The notes: generated by a model not told the origin, from the letters alone. DNA of 64,000 bases from Owenia fusiformis (GCA_903813345.2 CAIIXF020000012.1:27106684-27170683); one strand, 5' to 3'. Counted from the stretch's first letter, positions 49,235-61,792 are shown. Numbers and translations: made by a program.

Positions 49235-49591
49235 TGTCAATGGCGCATGCGCTCTAAACTAACATAAAATGAAACAGCTAAGGTGACAGTCTTCAATGTA
49301 TCTATACTTAGAATTTTAATCTCAGCTTTCGTTTTGCAACTACTCCGAAGGCCAAGGTTGACATTTTCTTACTTTTCGTAGCAACCCCAGAGTGAAGTCA
49401 CAATTTATATATCATTCTAAAACTAATGATCTCAGGTATCTAAAATGATACATAATAAGGGCATACCTATGGGACTTAAACGTCCTTTTAGCAATACAAT
49501 GTCTTATCGGCGTACCACATCCATAGATGTTAATTTGTCAGTTAAATTATGTGTTTGAATAACCTATCCTTGAACTAAAAAGAATACTCGT

Positions 49592-49597
49592 AATAAA
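49592..49597 (+). terminator. Candidate polyadenylation signal of gene E
   Basis: AATAAA about 360 nt beyond the stop; a second AATAAA lies some 25 nt further on. Confidence 0.4.
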
Positions 49598-49659
49598 AAT
49601 AACGTGCCATTGAAATTAATAAACATGAATTAATGTAGCTTTTGAAATATTGCTTTACA

Positions 49660-50740
49660 TCCATCTAATCCATCTATTTGTATACCGAGGCCCGTAGCCA
49701 GGGGGCAACATTTCTATCAAAATCATGCAGTTTTTCACCATTCTGACTATTTTTGAGTGATTTTTGGCCAAATTTGCCAAGGGCTGGTATCAGTAACATA
49801 CTATTTGTTATAAATAGTTCAGCAACATTATATTCTCATGAAAAACATAGACACTGTGATTATTGTGATAACATAAAATAAAAACAATATATGAGCCAGG
49901 TCACAAGAAAAGGGATCTTATCACAGATTTTTTCAATATTCTGATTTTTTGTTTATCTTAGAAAGCACAAAGAGACCTTTCAAATGAGCCATGTCTTAAC
50001 TATTTTCCCTTGCATATATAGAGCAAAAAGTCGGATTTGAATTTAGCACATTTTCCTCTTAATCTTGGGCACATTTTTGGCTCTATAGCAAAATTCTCGT
50101 TTTTGTGATAAGACCGGTTTTCCTATGACCAGGCTCATATGGCATTTTCTTATCGAAATCAACAAATGCATTGCTATTTAAAAACTGTGTTCGTTTCATA
50201 AAGAGATAAAATATTACCCTTGATCTTCATACACTTGATACATTATCGATCCTTTCATGAAGAGTCATTAACACCTCATTAAAAATAAAACTCGTAGACG
50301 CAGTAGTTTGAGGGATGGCGTTTTCTGCAATATTGAATTCACGGGTCATTTAACTCAGTCTAATAAAATCGTTTCTCGGTCTTTGATTAGTTTCTTTAAG
50401 TACGCTCTGAATTGATCCTTATTCAAAGTAGAGACGTTAACTCGGGGATCTAAGATTTATTACACAAAAAGTACAATTACTTGTTTTTTGTTTACGTTAT
50501 TAATTCGTATGGAGGTCGCGGCAACATTTACGTAAGTTTATCGCCACTTTATTTACAATATCACGCCAATGGTTATTATTTTATTTTGTAATTGCATTTA
50601 TTTATTCATACGAACTCTTTATTTCTGATCACTTGGAATTCAATACAATAAAGTATCTGATTTGTGAATTTAATATTTTATTTTCCAGGGGGTATATACT
50701 GTTACGGTGATTCTAGTTTCAGGTAGCAAAATTTACCAAG
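49660..50740. other. Intergenic, no gene seen
   Basis: AT-rich. No spliced coding segment is visible on either strand. A pair of words, ATATGAGCCAGGTCAC (49890) and the mirrored GACCAGGCTCATATGG (50138), suggests the ends of a small TIR element of about 260 bp. Confidence 0.4.
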
Positions 50741-50756
50741 TAGTCCATATATAACG

Positions 50757-50897
50757 GTTATGTACTGGGAGGTTTTGGATATGGGGTTTATCCAGAAGGA
50801 TATATTTATATCTCCCCAAGAAGCGAAGGGACCAAGGGAAGATATAAATATTTCCCGAGGGATATACTATATATCCGAAACCGATCGTACATATCTA
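50757..50897. mobile_element. Hairpin element (TATGTAC ends, CCCGAGGG type)
   Basis: TTATGTACTGGGAGGTTTTGG at the left is mirrored by CCGAAACCGATCGTACATA at the right, with GATATATTTATATC and TCCCGAGGGATA inside. It is related to 35105-35265. Confidence 0.75.
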
Positions 50898-51254
50898 GTG
50901 TTACCACTCATACTTGAGTGGGTTTGGGGTTCCACCTTTTTCAAATGACAAGATAGTCCTTTACTTTGAAAGCACAATTTAGATTTAACATTTCGTAATA
51001 TAGTTCAATATAATGAAATTGTAACATTTAAACTTTTTAACAAATTTTAAACTTTTAAATGTTAAAACTTTTAAAATTTGTAACTTTTGAAAAAATTCCA
51101 CGTTTCTACCCCCTGTGAATTATACATTCATACAATCTAACGTTTATGGTTTAAAAGTAGAGTGAGGTGATAATCCATTTCTTAATATTCCAGTTATTAA
51201 CATTTCGAAGGGAGATCAAGAGAAAAAAATCAAAAAAATTAAATGTATTGTTGT

Positions 51255-51445
51255 AAGAGGAAATTCACTCACAGGTAGGCAAGACATGTCAAATCCAGCC
51301 AATCAGAACACGCTATTTCACGTAACTGCATTCCGTCATATAACCAATAACGAACTCAAGGTCACTAGTAAAACGGTTGTCATGGTGATGACTGGACTCT
51401 ACAAAATGATATTGATACTTTGCAAGCTTGACCCTTGCAAAAAGT
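51255..51445. repeat. Dispersed repeat, copy 2
   Basis: Shares AGCCAATCAGAACAC, CAAGGTCACTAGTAAAACGG, TTGTCATGGTGATGA and AGCTTGACCCTTGC with 41600-41840 in the same order and orientation. Confidence 0.75.
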
Positions 51446-52336
51446 CTCATTGAAAATACGATATTTTAATGATTTCTTATCTTTTGAATTCAATGTGTCA
51501 GTTCAATGTGTAATGAAAATTCCTTTCAGGCGTTGTTTCCTAAAATTAACGCTCGATGCTCCGCATCTCGAGCTAATTTTGGAAAGCAAACCCTTCGAGG
51601 AATTGTCACTCCACATTTGACATTTGAGTCCAGTATAATTTGCATCATTAACCCATTCTCAGCTTAATATGGAAAAACAGTGTGACAGAACAGCATAGCA
51701 ATCATGATATTAATAAAATAAATATATTTATCTGTATTTTATTCAACGTACTTAAATATTTGTTTTTCGTAAACAAACGCGATTTGTTGTTGTATAATAA
51801 CAATAAGTGCTGTCATATATCGATCGAGTGTTCGCAGGAAGTTTTTCTGTATTTTCGCATCGTTTCTAGATTTATAAAGGATTGCAATAACTGTGAATTA
51901 GATGGCGGGAGTGTTTAATGTGGGTTAACATATGTGGTAATGATCTGTTTATTCTTGAATCGTATTTTTGATCGATGCACATCTTTTGGGAAAGGGAACT
52001 TCGTTGACACATGATACGTCATTGATATATTATGTTGTTTGAATTGCTAAATTATTTCAATCACTAGATAATTATATACGTATCGATCAATCAAGGAATA
52101 CATACTTGTTGAATGGTGAATGGCATTAGACTAAAGTAAACGTTCATAGTGTAACTTAGTTACATAATGCATGCATTAGAATACAAACTATCCTATAAAT
52201 ATATAATTAGATCTTTATAAAAAAAATACAATATACTAATTTTGCATTTTCTGTCATAAGTGTCATAAGTGTCATATTCATATGTTTACTTATGTGTCTT
52301 ATGACAGAGCTGCAGGGGATTGTTACAGATTTGATT

Positions 52337-52521
52337 AAGCTTGTATTCGCGAATGCAAATAGCAGATAGCAGCTACTGGATTCTATTTCATGGGCAACTC
52401 ATCTAAATATGAATAGTACCTGCCACTATTTAATTCATAGTTAAGTCAGTTGGTCATAAACTAATAGGTTAATCCCGTAGCCGCCGACATGCGAAAGTTG
52501 CATTCATGAATACAAGCTTTG
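52337..52521. mobile_element. 185-bp MITE related to the TIR element at 56867
   Basis: AAGCTTGTATTCGCGAATGC at the left is mirrored by GCATTCATGAATACAAGCTTT at the right. Internal words TAATCCCGTAGCC and GTACCTGCCACTATT are the terminal sequences of 56867-58150. Confidence 0.8.
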
Positions 52522-52524
52522 GAC

Positions 52525-55500
52525 TTCTGAGACTTACAATATACCATCGTGGTAAGCCACGCCCTCTCCATCTCTATATATCCTTCTGGAGAGATCTGCG
52601 ATGCAACAGAGAGAGATATCAGAATGACAATATACCTGTATCAACGATTCAGATGCGACATCTATTAATACATTCATTCATACGTCAATATCAATTTCAA
52701 CGAGCAAAGGATCTTCAACACAAAAAAATCCATTGCATTGTGGAATGTTTAGAATTTGCATATACTTTTAATATCTATACACTAATTGATTAATGGGCTC
52801 GTTCAATGTCAATCGCTGATAAACATCCATTCTCAATAAGAATGCAAATTCCAGGTATGAATCTGACAAAGATTAAAGTAGCTTTAAATGGTTTAAAGTT
52901 GATGTATTTCTATTTGAATATATGTTAAGTATCTAAAGTGAAAATATCTTCATCAATCTCATACCGCTTCATGGAAAAGTCACATGTTGAAGCTTATCTA
53001 GTATTCATTTAAAAATGTAAGTCTCTGTCATTTACGTTATAGGGGGTTGTCGAAGCAAGCGACCTATATTTTCATTCAACATATTATTCTCATGTCTGTT
53101 TTTGTACCTAACAATAAGGACATATTTTGCCTTAATACTAAATCATACATCAGGCATTTTGAAGATACACAAGTGGAAAGAATTCACATTGAAGTCAACA
53201 ATTACATGTGACTTATTATTCCTTTTCACAAACAGAACCTAAGTGCTACATGTCATTCCAATTTTATAAAAACTCAGTTTGATAACATTAAATTTATATT
53301 TCTTTTCTGATTAGAAATAGTGTTCAGAATAAAATGATAGCCGTATCTTGGTGTTTGATATGCCATACAAAATGTATTTGAGATTTGTATATCGTTACAC
53401 CCTTGGTAACGTATATGATCCAAAAAAAGTAACATCGTAGAATGAGTCATATCATATGTGATCATGGTTAAACCATCAACTGGTGCTTCTTTTATCATGT
53501 TTACACTACATTTTAACCAATAGTAACATTTAAAAAACATAGTTCTGTGGACCATCATGTAACGTAAATGATGGTGAAATTAACTAACTTTTGCAATAGA
53601 AACATTAAAGCTAACACAAACATTATTTATGCACAAAACACGTAATGAATTAATATATTGTCACATACGCTATATGTTGGAATGAATATATACAGGATTA
53701 AAGGGACATAATCTTTCTTCACACATTTGTAATGCTAAATCCTTTGTAACGTAAGTGATTACAAAACTTACAATCACAAGATCAAAACTATACTATATAA
53801 TTTGTGATTATCGTCAAAAAGTAACAACATTCAGTGTCTACTCTTATATCATTGGTACATATGAACTCCTGAAAACGTTTCTAAATCCTAGCTTGGACAT
53901 ATAGATCCCATAGAACATGAGTTTAAATCTCAGGACACAGATCTAGAGTTTAAATAGCCCTTTAAACTTCCCTGTTGGGATTGACTCTTCTACTACACAC
54001 TCAAAATCTGAGACTCTCATCCAAATAACGTAACATTCTAGAGACCATTGGAGATTCTTCTTTTCCTAAAAAATAGTATTTATCATCATCAGTATCACAT
54101 GCAGTGCCTTTTCGACATACCAACAGTATTGTAAACTGCAGTGAAAAAAATCGCCAAGATGTAGCTCTTTATCTCCACTCTCAGTCCGCATGATGGCCCT
54201 GTCAGAATACTCTTGGTTGTTTCTTCTTGTATGTCATTCCTGGTTCGTTTCATTTTGTGCGGTGCACTTTTAACACTGTTTATTTGCTTCAACAAAATAT
54301 TCCTTTGCTTGTGGTAAACGTCGAGTACTCATTTCATTTTTGTCCAGCCAAGCAAGGCCCTTAAGCTTGTATCATCTTCCATCGCCTTTAGTAATATTAT
54401 ATCAACTAGATTTGAACACTTTTCAGGCATTTCCCCGCCAGTCATGTTGCGTCTGCTTCGCCTCTTCAACTACGTGTTTTCCTCGTTGTAATCTTCTCCT
54501 CAACTCTAGGGATATCACTATGCTAAAATGTGCATCGCATCACTTTTCCCCTGCACTCTTTGGTGTTTTTGGCGTGCTTGGACCCTTCATTCTATTTTTC
54601 TCTGCTTCTGTAAGATCCTTGGGAATGATTTGTGATTGTTTTTTCCCTGTTTATCTATGTTCAGGGAGCTTTGTTTTCTTATGGGTACGTACGTCCCCAA
54701 GTTCTACTTATCCGTTTTCTAAAGAGCCATGCATGTCCTCTTGCAAAATTCCAGGCAAAATTTATATGAACTATAAATTGTGTGTTACTTGTACCACTGT
54801 CATAAACACGGTCACAATCATTGTTATCGGCATTACTTGGGTCATTGCTAACAGTTTTCTTCTTTTTGATTTGTCTGTATTATTACGCTATCTGAGACTA
54901 ACATAACATGTCTCGGACGCAATGACATATTTTTTTCTTTTATGGTCTTTATCTTTTCAGATAGTGCACGCAGCTATTGAGACAATGTATTTATGAACCC
55001 GAGCACGCTCTATTTGGTGCTTTTTTCCTATCACGATAGTCTTCTTGAATTTCAGCAGGATGCTTTCCCATCTACGAAAAGTACAAGTTGATAAATGAAC
55101 ATATCTGTAAAGATTTGACGATAGAAAATGTGTGCAATAGAATTTATCAATTACGTTACCATGGGTAACGTAATTTATGACATAGAAAACGCAAGACTAT
55201 AGGTTCACTTCAAAATGAATGATAGAAAAGTGTTTTTATGTTCATTTTCACATTTATACCGACTGTGTTTATGCCATAGATAACATCAAATTAACACTAC
55301 ATCTTCTTTTAACAAGAGAGATACTATATTAGGTGTGATATATACCTTAAATTGTGTGGATTTACTCTAAAAAGGTGGTAGTGTTTCTTTATTCAGATTC
55401 AAATGAATATGGATACTCAAATTTCCCGCTTTATAAACTTTATTCAGAGCTAGGAGTATGGTAACCGTTATTTTCGTACTACTAGGTATCGTAAATGATG

Positions 55501-56400
55501 GTGTCGTAAATGATGCAAATACCCTTTTGCTGGCTGTATTATATTCAAACAATGTCAATTTAATTAAAAATACTGATCAGCCAGGGTCACTCCTACCATA
55601 CAATAAGGTGATATAACATTAATATGCTCAGACACTTATTGCCTGTGGAAACTATGATCACGTAAATGATTTTCTTATCTATAACTTCATGAAAAACGGG
55701 AATTATAATTTTCTGGCCCCCAAATCTCAACGTTTCAAATATCAACTTGTACGACGTTCTATTAAGTATTCAAATTGGGATTCAGATACGAATATGGCAC
55801 ATATAAAACATTAATTTTTCACCAGTTTTTATATGATTTATAGCACAAGGGGGTTGATATAAAAAAGTCTGGCGACATTTGTCAAGGAACATTTTCAACA
55901 TGGTAAATATGTTAAAATGATAGTTTCTGTCATTTAACCAGAAGCTGGGATCGTCCTGTGTATAAAACACCACTTTATATGGGATGTAACGCATGAAAAG
56001 TGTTCTAATGGCACCATACAATCCTTATTTTTGATATGGCGACAGTCACGTAACTGATGAAAAGCCCTATTCTAGTACATATAATAAAATAGGTGTAACT
56101 GAGAAATTATATATTACATATGTGCTAGGTAGAGGGTCATATGTACTATTTATATATACAACAAAAAGTGATGTTGGTAATGTTAATGCTGAGATTGAGC
56201 CCTGGGACATCGATTTTGCATTCTTATTGAGAATGGGTGAAAGTGAAATGCTCGTTTTAACAAAACGCAATTTCGAAATCCATGATACTAAGTCTTACTA
56301 TAATTCGCCTGTCTTCTTACTTCTATTTTTCAGAAACCACTATACTTGTCATATTATTTTTGGACCATTTTTATGTAATCACAGATAATTAATTACCGTA
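52525..56400. other. Long gene-poor stretch; decayed repeat with ACGTAAATGAT motifs
   Basis: No gene that I can support. TAACGTAAATGAT-like words recur at about 53029 (inverted), 53399, 53560, 53745, 55172, 55490, 55503, 55660 and 56048. On the minus strand, near 54640-54300, fragments such as IPKDLTEAEKNRMKG and SAPHKMKRTRNDIQEE look like a basic, charged repeat-borne protein, broken throughout. The plus-strand open frame at 54340-54906 is its antisense. Probably a decayed mobile element of 2-3 kb. Confidence 0.35.
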
Positions 56401-56866
56401 CACTGGTATCGAACGGGTTATTTTAATCCCTCTGCGTTCTAGTCTCCCTATCAGCTGTTTATAAGACTTGGAACAATATTTCACCGGCTGGACCGCCCAG
56501 TCAGTTCGTATACTATCATAGAAATTCAATTTACAAGAAGTTTACAGCAGAGGAAACACGCGCTTTAAATCTTACAGTTTTTATTTAGACTGTCTCCATT
56601 CTCATTAATGATGTATGCAGATAGATAATCTAGATCACTTTAGCCTTGAAATAAAACTATTAATCTATATACATCATGATAATGATTGATTGGAAAATGC
56701 TTCATGAATAGACTCATTGAAAATAAGTTTGGAAATTTGAAAAATGGCTGTTTGATTTCAAACGCAATCATCATATGATTTGACGAAGTTCATGTGACCC
56801 TGACCTTTAACCTTTATAGCCATCTCCCTTCAAAGGCATTGTCAGTATTATCGAGCTAAAAAATCT

Positions 56867-58150
56867 AAGCTTGTATTCGGGAAAGCAACTTTCGGTTTCG
56901 GCTACGGGATTAACCTACTTTTTTTATGACCAACTCATTTAAATAGTAGCCCGGACAGAATTGTTCAATGGTCAATTTTTCTTTAATAACTTTTTTAATC
57001 TTCAGTATTATCAAAATCTGATTATACATTTGAAAATTAGAGTGAAATTCTGACATACAAAAAAAATATTTAAGGAACATCCCTTAAATTATTGATATTA
57101 TAGGCGTTCATAGTATGAGTGACAAAAATACATAATTCACCATTTCGTCTCATATTTGTTCAAAATGGGGGCATATTTTGTGGTTTGAATGTTCAGTTGA
57201 AAGTTAATATTTAAGAAATGGCATAGGCCTACGAAATCATGTAGACTGCTGCTTTGGTATGAGGTAATGACTGCATTTATAACCTTTTGTTTTAAATTGA
57301 CTTGTAAGTATACCATTACTTAAAAGGTTTGTACATTGTATGTACAGTATATTGGTTAGGTCGCAGGACTTAACAGTTTTTTGGCCATTCCATTGTTACT
57401 CGTAGTGGATTAGCAACACTAATTCGTTTAACCTGTGCAACTATAGGGTCATACTGCCACAGTTTGTAATGTCTTTCCCAGCCACACACCTCTTAATTCA
57501 TCCTTGGCATGCATGTAAATTGTTCTTCAGCTTTTCAGTGGCCTCTGAGATGGCTGTTTGGAGCTCTTGAAAAGATTGAGGACCTACTCTCATAACACCC
57601 CACACATTGGAGCGCCACCTTTTCACATCCTTTTGAACACAACCCCGAACATTTCAATAGAGTTGATTTCATTTACCCTTGGAGGTAGTTGACTTCTTGT
57701 ATTTGATGATTGGTCAGTTGCTGCATTACATCAGGATTGTAACAGTGGCAGCATGGCCCTATAGTCATGTGACAATCTTTAAATATTAACTTTTAATTGA
57801 ACACTCAAATTCACAAAATATGCCGCCATTTTGAACAAATGTGAGGAAAAATGATGAATAATATATTTGAGTCAGTCATACTACGAACGCCTATAATATC
57901 AATAAATTAGGAGATGTTCTTTAAATATTTTTTTGTATGTCAGAATTTTACTCTAGTTTTCAAATATGTGATCAGACTATGATAATACTGAAAATTAAAA
58001 AAAGTTATTTGAGAAAAAGTGACCATTGAACAATTCTGTCCGGGCTACTATGAATTGAATAGTGGCAGGTACTACTCATATTTAAATAAGTTGTTCATAA
58101 AATAGTAGGCTAATCCAGTACCCTCTAGTAGCTATTTGTATTCGCTTTAC
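56867..58150 (-). mobile_element. 1.3-kb TIR DNA transposon with decayed DDE transposase
   Basis: Terminal arms of about 350 bp: AAGCTTGTATTCGG and GTAGCCCGGACAGAATTG at the left are mirrored by CAATTCTGTCCGGGCTAC and TTGTATTCGC at the right. The interior on the minus strand (about 57690-57500) encodes NEINSIEMFGVVFKR, close to the NPIE-x-W-x-x-LKR signature that ends the catalytic domain of IS630/Tc1-type transposases, then RWRSNVWGVM and SFQELQTAI. Stops and frame changes interrupt it. Inactive. Confidence 0.75.
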
Positions 58151-58299
58151 ACATGCAGTCACATGCAAATACGCAAGTCAAAGATTCCCGAACAAATAAC
58201 AGATGAACAAAGCAACACTCTCTCACAGTCTCTCCCACTATCAACGACACACAAACTCGACAAGTCATGGATTGTATATGAATAAACACAAGGAGCACA

Positions 58300-58387
58300 C
58301 GCGTCTAGAACTCGCAACCTCGTGGTTACGGCGCCCAATCGCCTAGTCTGAACATGCTGGCACTCAAGCCCTCCCGGCCAACTCGAC
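58300..58387 (-). mobile_element. SINE with tRNA-Leu-like head
   Basis: The minus strand reads GTCGAGTTGGCCGGGAGGG, CTTGAGTGCC, an anticodon-like TTCAGAC, a long variable-arm segment, and GAGGTTGCGAGTTCTAG as B box. The layout matches a class II (Leu-type) tRNA but the acceptor stem does not pair, and unrelated sequence follows, so a SINE head rather than a functional tRNA gene. Confidence 0.6.
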
Positions 58388-58890
58388 AGCCCCATTGGTA
58401 TTGTCATGTACAACATTTGGGATTATCTTGGAACATATCTGTCGAAGGGGCTGTTTTAAGTACAGTGTTTTAAGAGAATGATATAAAGAGTTATAGATGT
58501 GTGTTGGCCGATTTAATGTACAGAATGTATTTTCATTTGAGTATGTAACTTCTTTTCTATATTTTCATGTGACAAATTAATTATTTAATTATATTTTTAC
58601 TTCGATCTGTGGCTGGTAATTTATAGATTTATTTAGTTGATTAGGCCTACACCAATTGTTTATACCATCATATTCCTAATAATTAGTCTATACCTTTCCA
58701 TGTCTATTTCGGGGGATGTACATTTCAAAATATTTACAAATGTATCTTAAGAAACTTCATAATGCCAGATTGTCAAAGTGTTTACTGTTAACTATGTCTA
58801 CATGCAATACAGACAGTCGTACATGTATAATGAGGTCGATATTTAGATAATGTCGTTAATCTCATAATTGAAAACTCCCTTCTCAGCAAA

Positions 58891-60459
58891 ATGGTCAGTT
58901 TTCATATATTTCTGAGGAGTATCTTACTATTTACAATTATTAGTCAAACGCAGATATCAGCCGATGAGGATCAGTATGTACGACCAGCTGCTGTTGAACG
59001 TGTCGGCGATGTGACTATTGTTACATTCAAAGTGGGTGACCACGAGGCGAAATTCGAAGTACCATCTGCGGTAGTTACACCTGAAGGTTTAGCCGGGAAT
59101 ATATTTAAGTGTCTAGTGAATGGAGGGAAAATCGTGACTACTGTTCTAGGTGTGAAATGCAAAGGAAAAACACTTACAACATCTACAACAACAACAACAA
59201 CAACGACGACGACGACAACAACAACAACACCACCAACCACCACCACCACCACTCCTAAACCGACTACCACTAAACCTAGGAAAACCACGAAACCCAAGAG
59301 AATACCTGAAATGGAGGATGGAATACCACAACTTCAAGGTAATGACCCTTAGTACAGAAACTAGTTACAATCGAACAAAGGTAACACTTTAATAAACGAG
59401 GTGAATCGTTTGAAAATGGTGTGTGTATGATATCTAATATATTTAATGTAACTTTAGCCTAGTGATAATATACAGTTTTATTGGAAATTAAAGATTATTG
59501 GAAAAAACTAGTTTACCACCGATTTGTGAATATATGTGTAACATACATTAAAGTCCCTGCAAATATCTATTTTTCAATTTATCAAAACCTAGCTTGACAC
59601 TTTGCAAATTGAATTGATAAATTAGAAGAAGCCTGTATTTCGTTTTACATATAAATACTAGGTACTGTAGCTATTCAAGTAAACAAAGAAACGTATCATA
59701 ATCCACAACATTATGTGTTTGATTTGTTCAATCTCTTTCGTAACTAGTCAACGGCATCTCCATGAAGTAGTAAACACTGTAAGCAAAATTTTCGAAATGA
59801 AATGTGATGACAGACTCTAACCTTCAGTATCTCTTTTTCTAGGTTTAATATGTGCCGATATTGTATTTGTTTTTGACAATTCCTGTTCTATGAGAAAACA
59901 CTACAAAAAAGACGCACTTAATCTTATCCAAAGCATTGTCGATGGTATCACATTGGATCCATGGGTCGGTGCATGTGTAGGTGCAGTCGTGTACGATGGT
60001 GACGTCACGCATCATATACCGTTTGAGTTTGAAGACCACGAAGGGTCGTCAAAGAACTTTAGCTCAAGGTTGAACACTCTAGGGAATTCCCGGCCATCTA
60101 TATGCAGAACAAAAACTTGGATTAGTTTTGAATTTACTAATAAAGAATACTTTACGTTTCCTAATGACCGATATGATATGTACTATCATGACGCCATGAT
60201 CGTTGTCGGAGACGGAAAAACTGCACCAGGACGAAGAAAGGATGAAACGTTAAGAGCAGCCCAGGAACTGAAAGATAACAACGTTACAATAATGTGGGTA
60301 CAAGTACCTCATAAAATACAAGAAAAATCTGAGCTAAGTTTGGATATTGAGATTAAGAAGGTTGTTTCAAAAACTAGCATGATTTATTCAATCTTGGATG
60401 TTGAAGCTGCGAAAGATGGTATACTGATGCATCTAAACAATTTGTTTTCTTGTTTATAG
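58891..60459 (+). CDS. Gene F: secreted VWA protein with mucin-like Thr linker, 2 exons, 354 aa
   Basis: Exons 58891-59338 and 59843-60459, phase 1. Residues 1-24 are a signal peptide (MVSFHIFLRSILLFTI). Residues about 25-93 form a small domain shared only with gene G: YVRPAAVERV, FEVPSAVVTPEGL, NIFKCLVNGG and GVKCKGK, with two Cys (73 and 90). Residues about 94-132 are almost all Thr and Pro, a likely O-glycosylated stalk encoded by ACA/ACG repeats. The VWA domain (about 150-353) is one exon: C153, D161-N-S163-C164-S165, GACVGAVVYDG, CRTKTW, VVGDGKTAPGRR and a final FSCL. The ATG follows an acceptor-like CTTCTCAG, so a leader exon is possible. AATAAA at 60496-60501. Secreted; ligand unknown. 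Confidence 0.93.
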
Positions 60460-60495
60460 TCATATGGTGTTGTTGTTATTTAATTCTTTTATTGT

Positions 60496-60501
60496 AATAA
60501 A
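60496..60501 (+). terminator. Probable polyadenylation signal of gene F
   Basis: AATAAA 37 nt after the stop codon in a T-rich context. Confidence 0.6.
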
Positions 60502-60844
60502 TAGCCACTACATAACTTGTTGTATATTTGCGGTTAATATAAAACCATTGTACTTCGGCATGTAATTTTCTATATTTTTTTCACAAAACACGATGCATGG
60601 ACCCGTTCAAAATATTTCACTCAATGTGTCCCAACAAATCAGAATTCAAAAGATTTTAATGTCAATGTACTGTTTAACTCTAACATTTGTAGTTTAGATG
60701 GCAATGTCATCACGACATTTGTTTCACAATAACACATGACAAATGCTTGGTGCTGTAAATGTATCATCAAATGAGATTAATATCACAAACCTTTTACTAA
60801 TTTGCGAGTATTAACTATTTTCCACTTACATGTATTTGCACTAT

Positions 60845-61078
60845 TGCCCGGGTCAAATTTGCTCCGATTCATCAACCGGCGCCCGGCCGATTGCAGTACT
60901 TTGTTTAAAACTGATTTCAACTTGCTACAAATTGACAAAACTTTTTAAAGAATTATTGTCAAGTTCTCAGAAGTTTACATCTGACCTCACATTTGAGATT
61001 TGACCTCCAATTTTAAACAAATTGCTCAATCGGCCGGGCGCCGGCCGATAAATAGGAGCAAATGTGACGTAGTACCAG
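60845..61078. mobile_element. MITE family 1, third copy
   Basis: TGCCCGGGTCAAATTTGCTC at the left is mirrored by GGAGCAAATGTGACGTAGTA at the right; the GC-rich CGGCGCCCGGCCGATTG block also pairs. The same family as 11143-11292, with a longer loop. Confidence 0.82.
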
Positions 61079-61137
61079 GAAAAGGCACTGAATACACTGG
61101 TTGTAATGTATTCTATTTTGTTTACCATGAATGATGG

Positions 61138-61366
61138 TGAACCCCTCCCTCAAGGAACACTGTGTTATTTTATATGCGCTCATGCATAGTAATACAAGTA
61201 CATACCACGACCTTTTGTAAGAGATGTGGAACAGCCAGTCAGACACGCTAAAGTACTAAGGGCAAATAAGTGAATTAAGTCTTGCCTGAAGCGGTGATCG
61301 AATCCCGGACCTATTGCGAAATCGGTACAAACGTTACCGCTGCGCTATACGGGTGGACTGGTATGA
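61138..61366 (-). mobile_element. tRNA-derived SINE, copy 2
   Basis: On the minus strand CGTATAGCGCAGCGGTAACG is a good A box and GGTCCGGGATTCGATCACC a B box, about 35 bp apart. The body matches 47395-47605 (GACGTGGACCACTCAGTC against GATGTGGAACAGCCAGTC). Confidence 0.8.
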
Positions 61367-61604
61367 ACCCATCCTGACACTATAATGGATGTGCATATCC
61401 TAAAACGTTTGTATCTATAATACGTAAAAAGGTGTTGGTTTATTGGCAATCACTCCTTTACAACTCTATCACAGCTTTTTAATTTTAAATTTGATAGGTT
61501 GCAACGAAACTAACTAAAAAATGTCGGCACAAGTAATGAAAGTTTAAAACAAAGAACTAAATTGTCCGTGAATATTCTCTATCGAGTTCAATTTTGTCAT
61601 CTTC

Positions 61605-61617
61605 GGGGGGGGGGGGT
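61605..61617. repeat. Poly-G run
   Basis: Run of 12 G upstream of gene G. Length may be unreliable. Confidence 0.8.
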
Positions 61618-61706
61618 GGTAGCGTATATTACGAATGTCAGGATGTCCCAACTCATAAACAATCATCATCCTGAGCGATATTATTGTTTGTTGTTCATAA
61701 ATTAGG

Positions 61707-61718
61707 TGGGTATTTATA
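61707..61718 (+). promoter_or_regulatory. Candidate TATA-like element of gene G
   Basis: GTATTTATAG about 80 bp before the gene G ATG, a spacing that would leave a 5' UTR near 50 nt. The acceptor-like TTTCTGAG just before the ATG would argue instead for a leader intron. Confidence 0.25.
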
Positions 61719-61792
61719 GTTTTTCTTTTCATTTAAAATATGTGTTTTCACACCTCACAACCATATGCTTTAGATTTATATTTCTGAGCACA

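Noticed and set aside
54340-54906. 188-codon plus-strand frame with hydrophobic segments
   Set aside because: Lacks splice or homology support; the opposite strand carries broken traces of a charged repeat-borne protein, which explains the frame.
58300-58387. Functional tRNA-Leu gene
   Set aside because: Acceptor stem ends do not pair and the T-arm is degenerate; a SINE head is the better reading.
58971-59297. Val- or Cys-rich frames on the minus strand
   Set aside because: Complement of the Thr-rich linker of gene F; low-complexity artefact.
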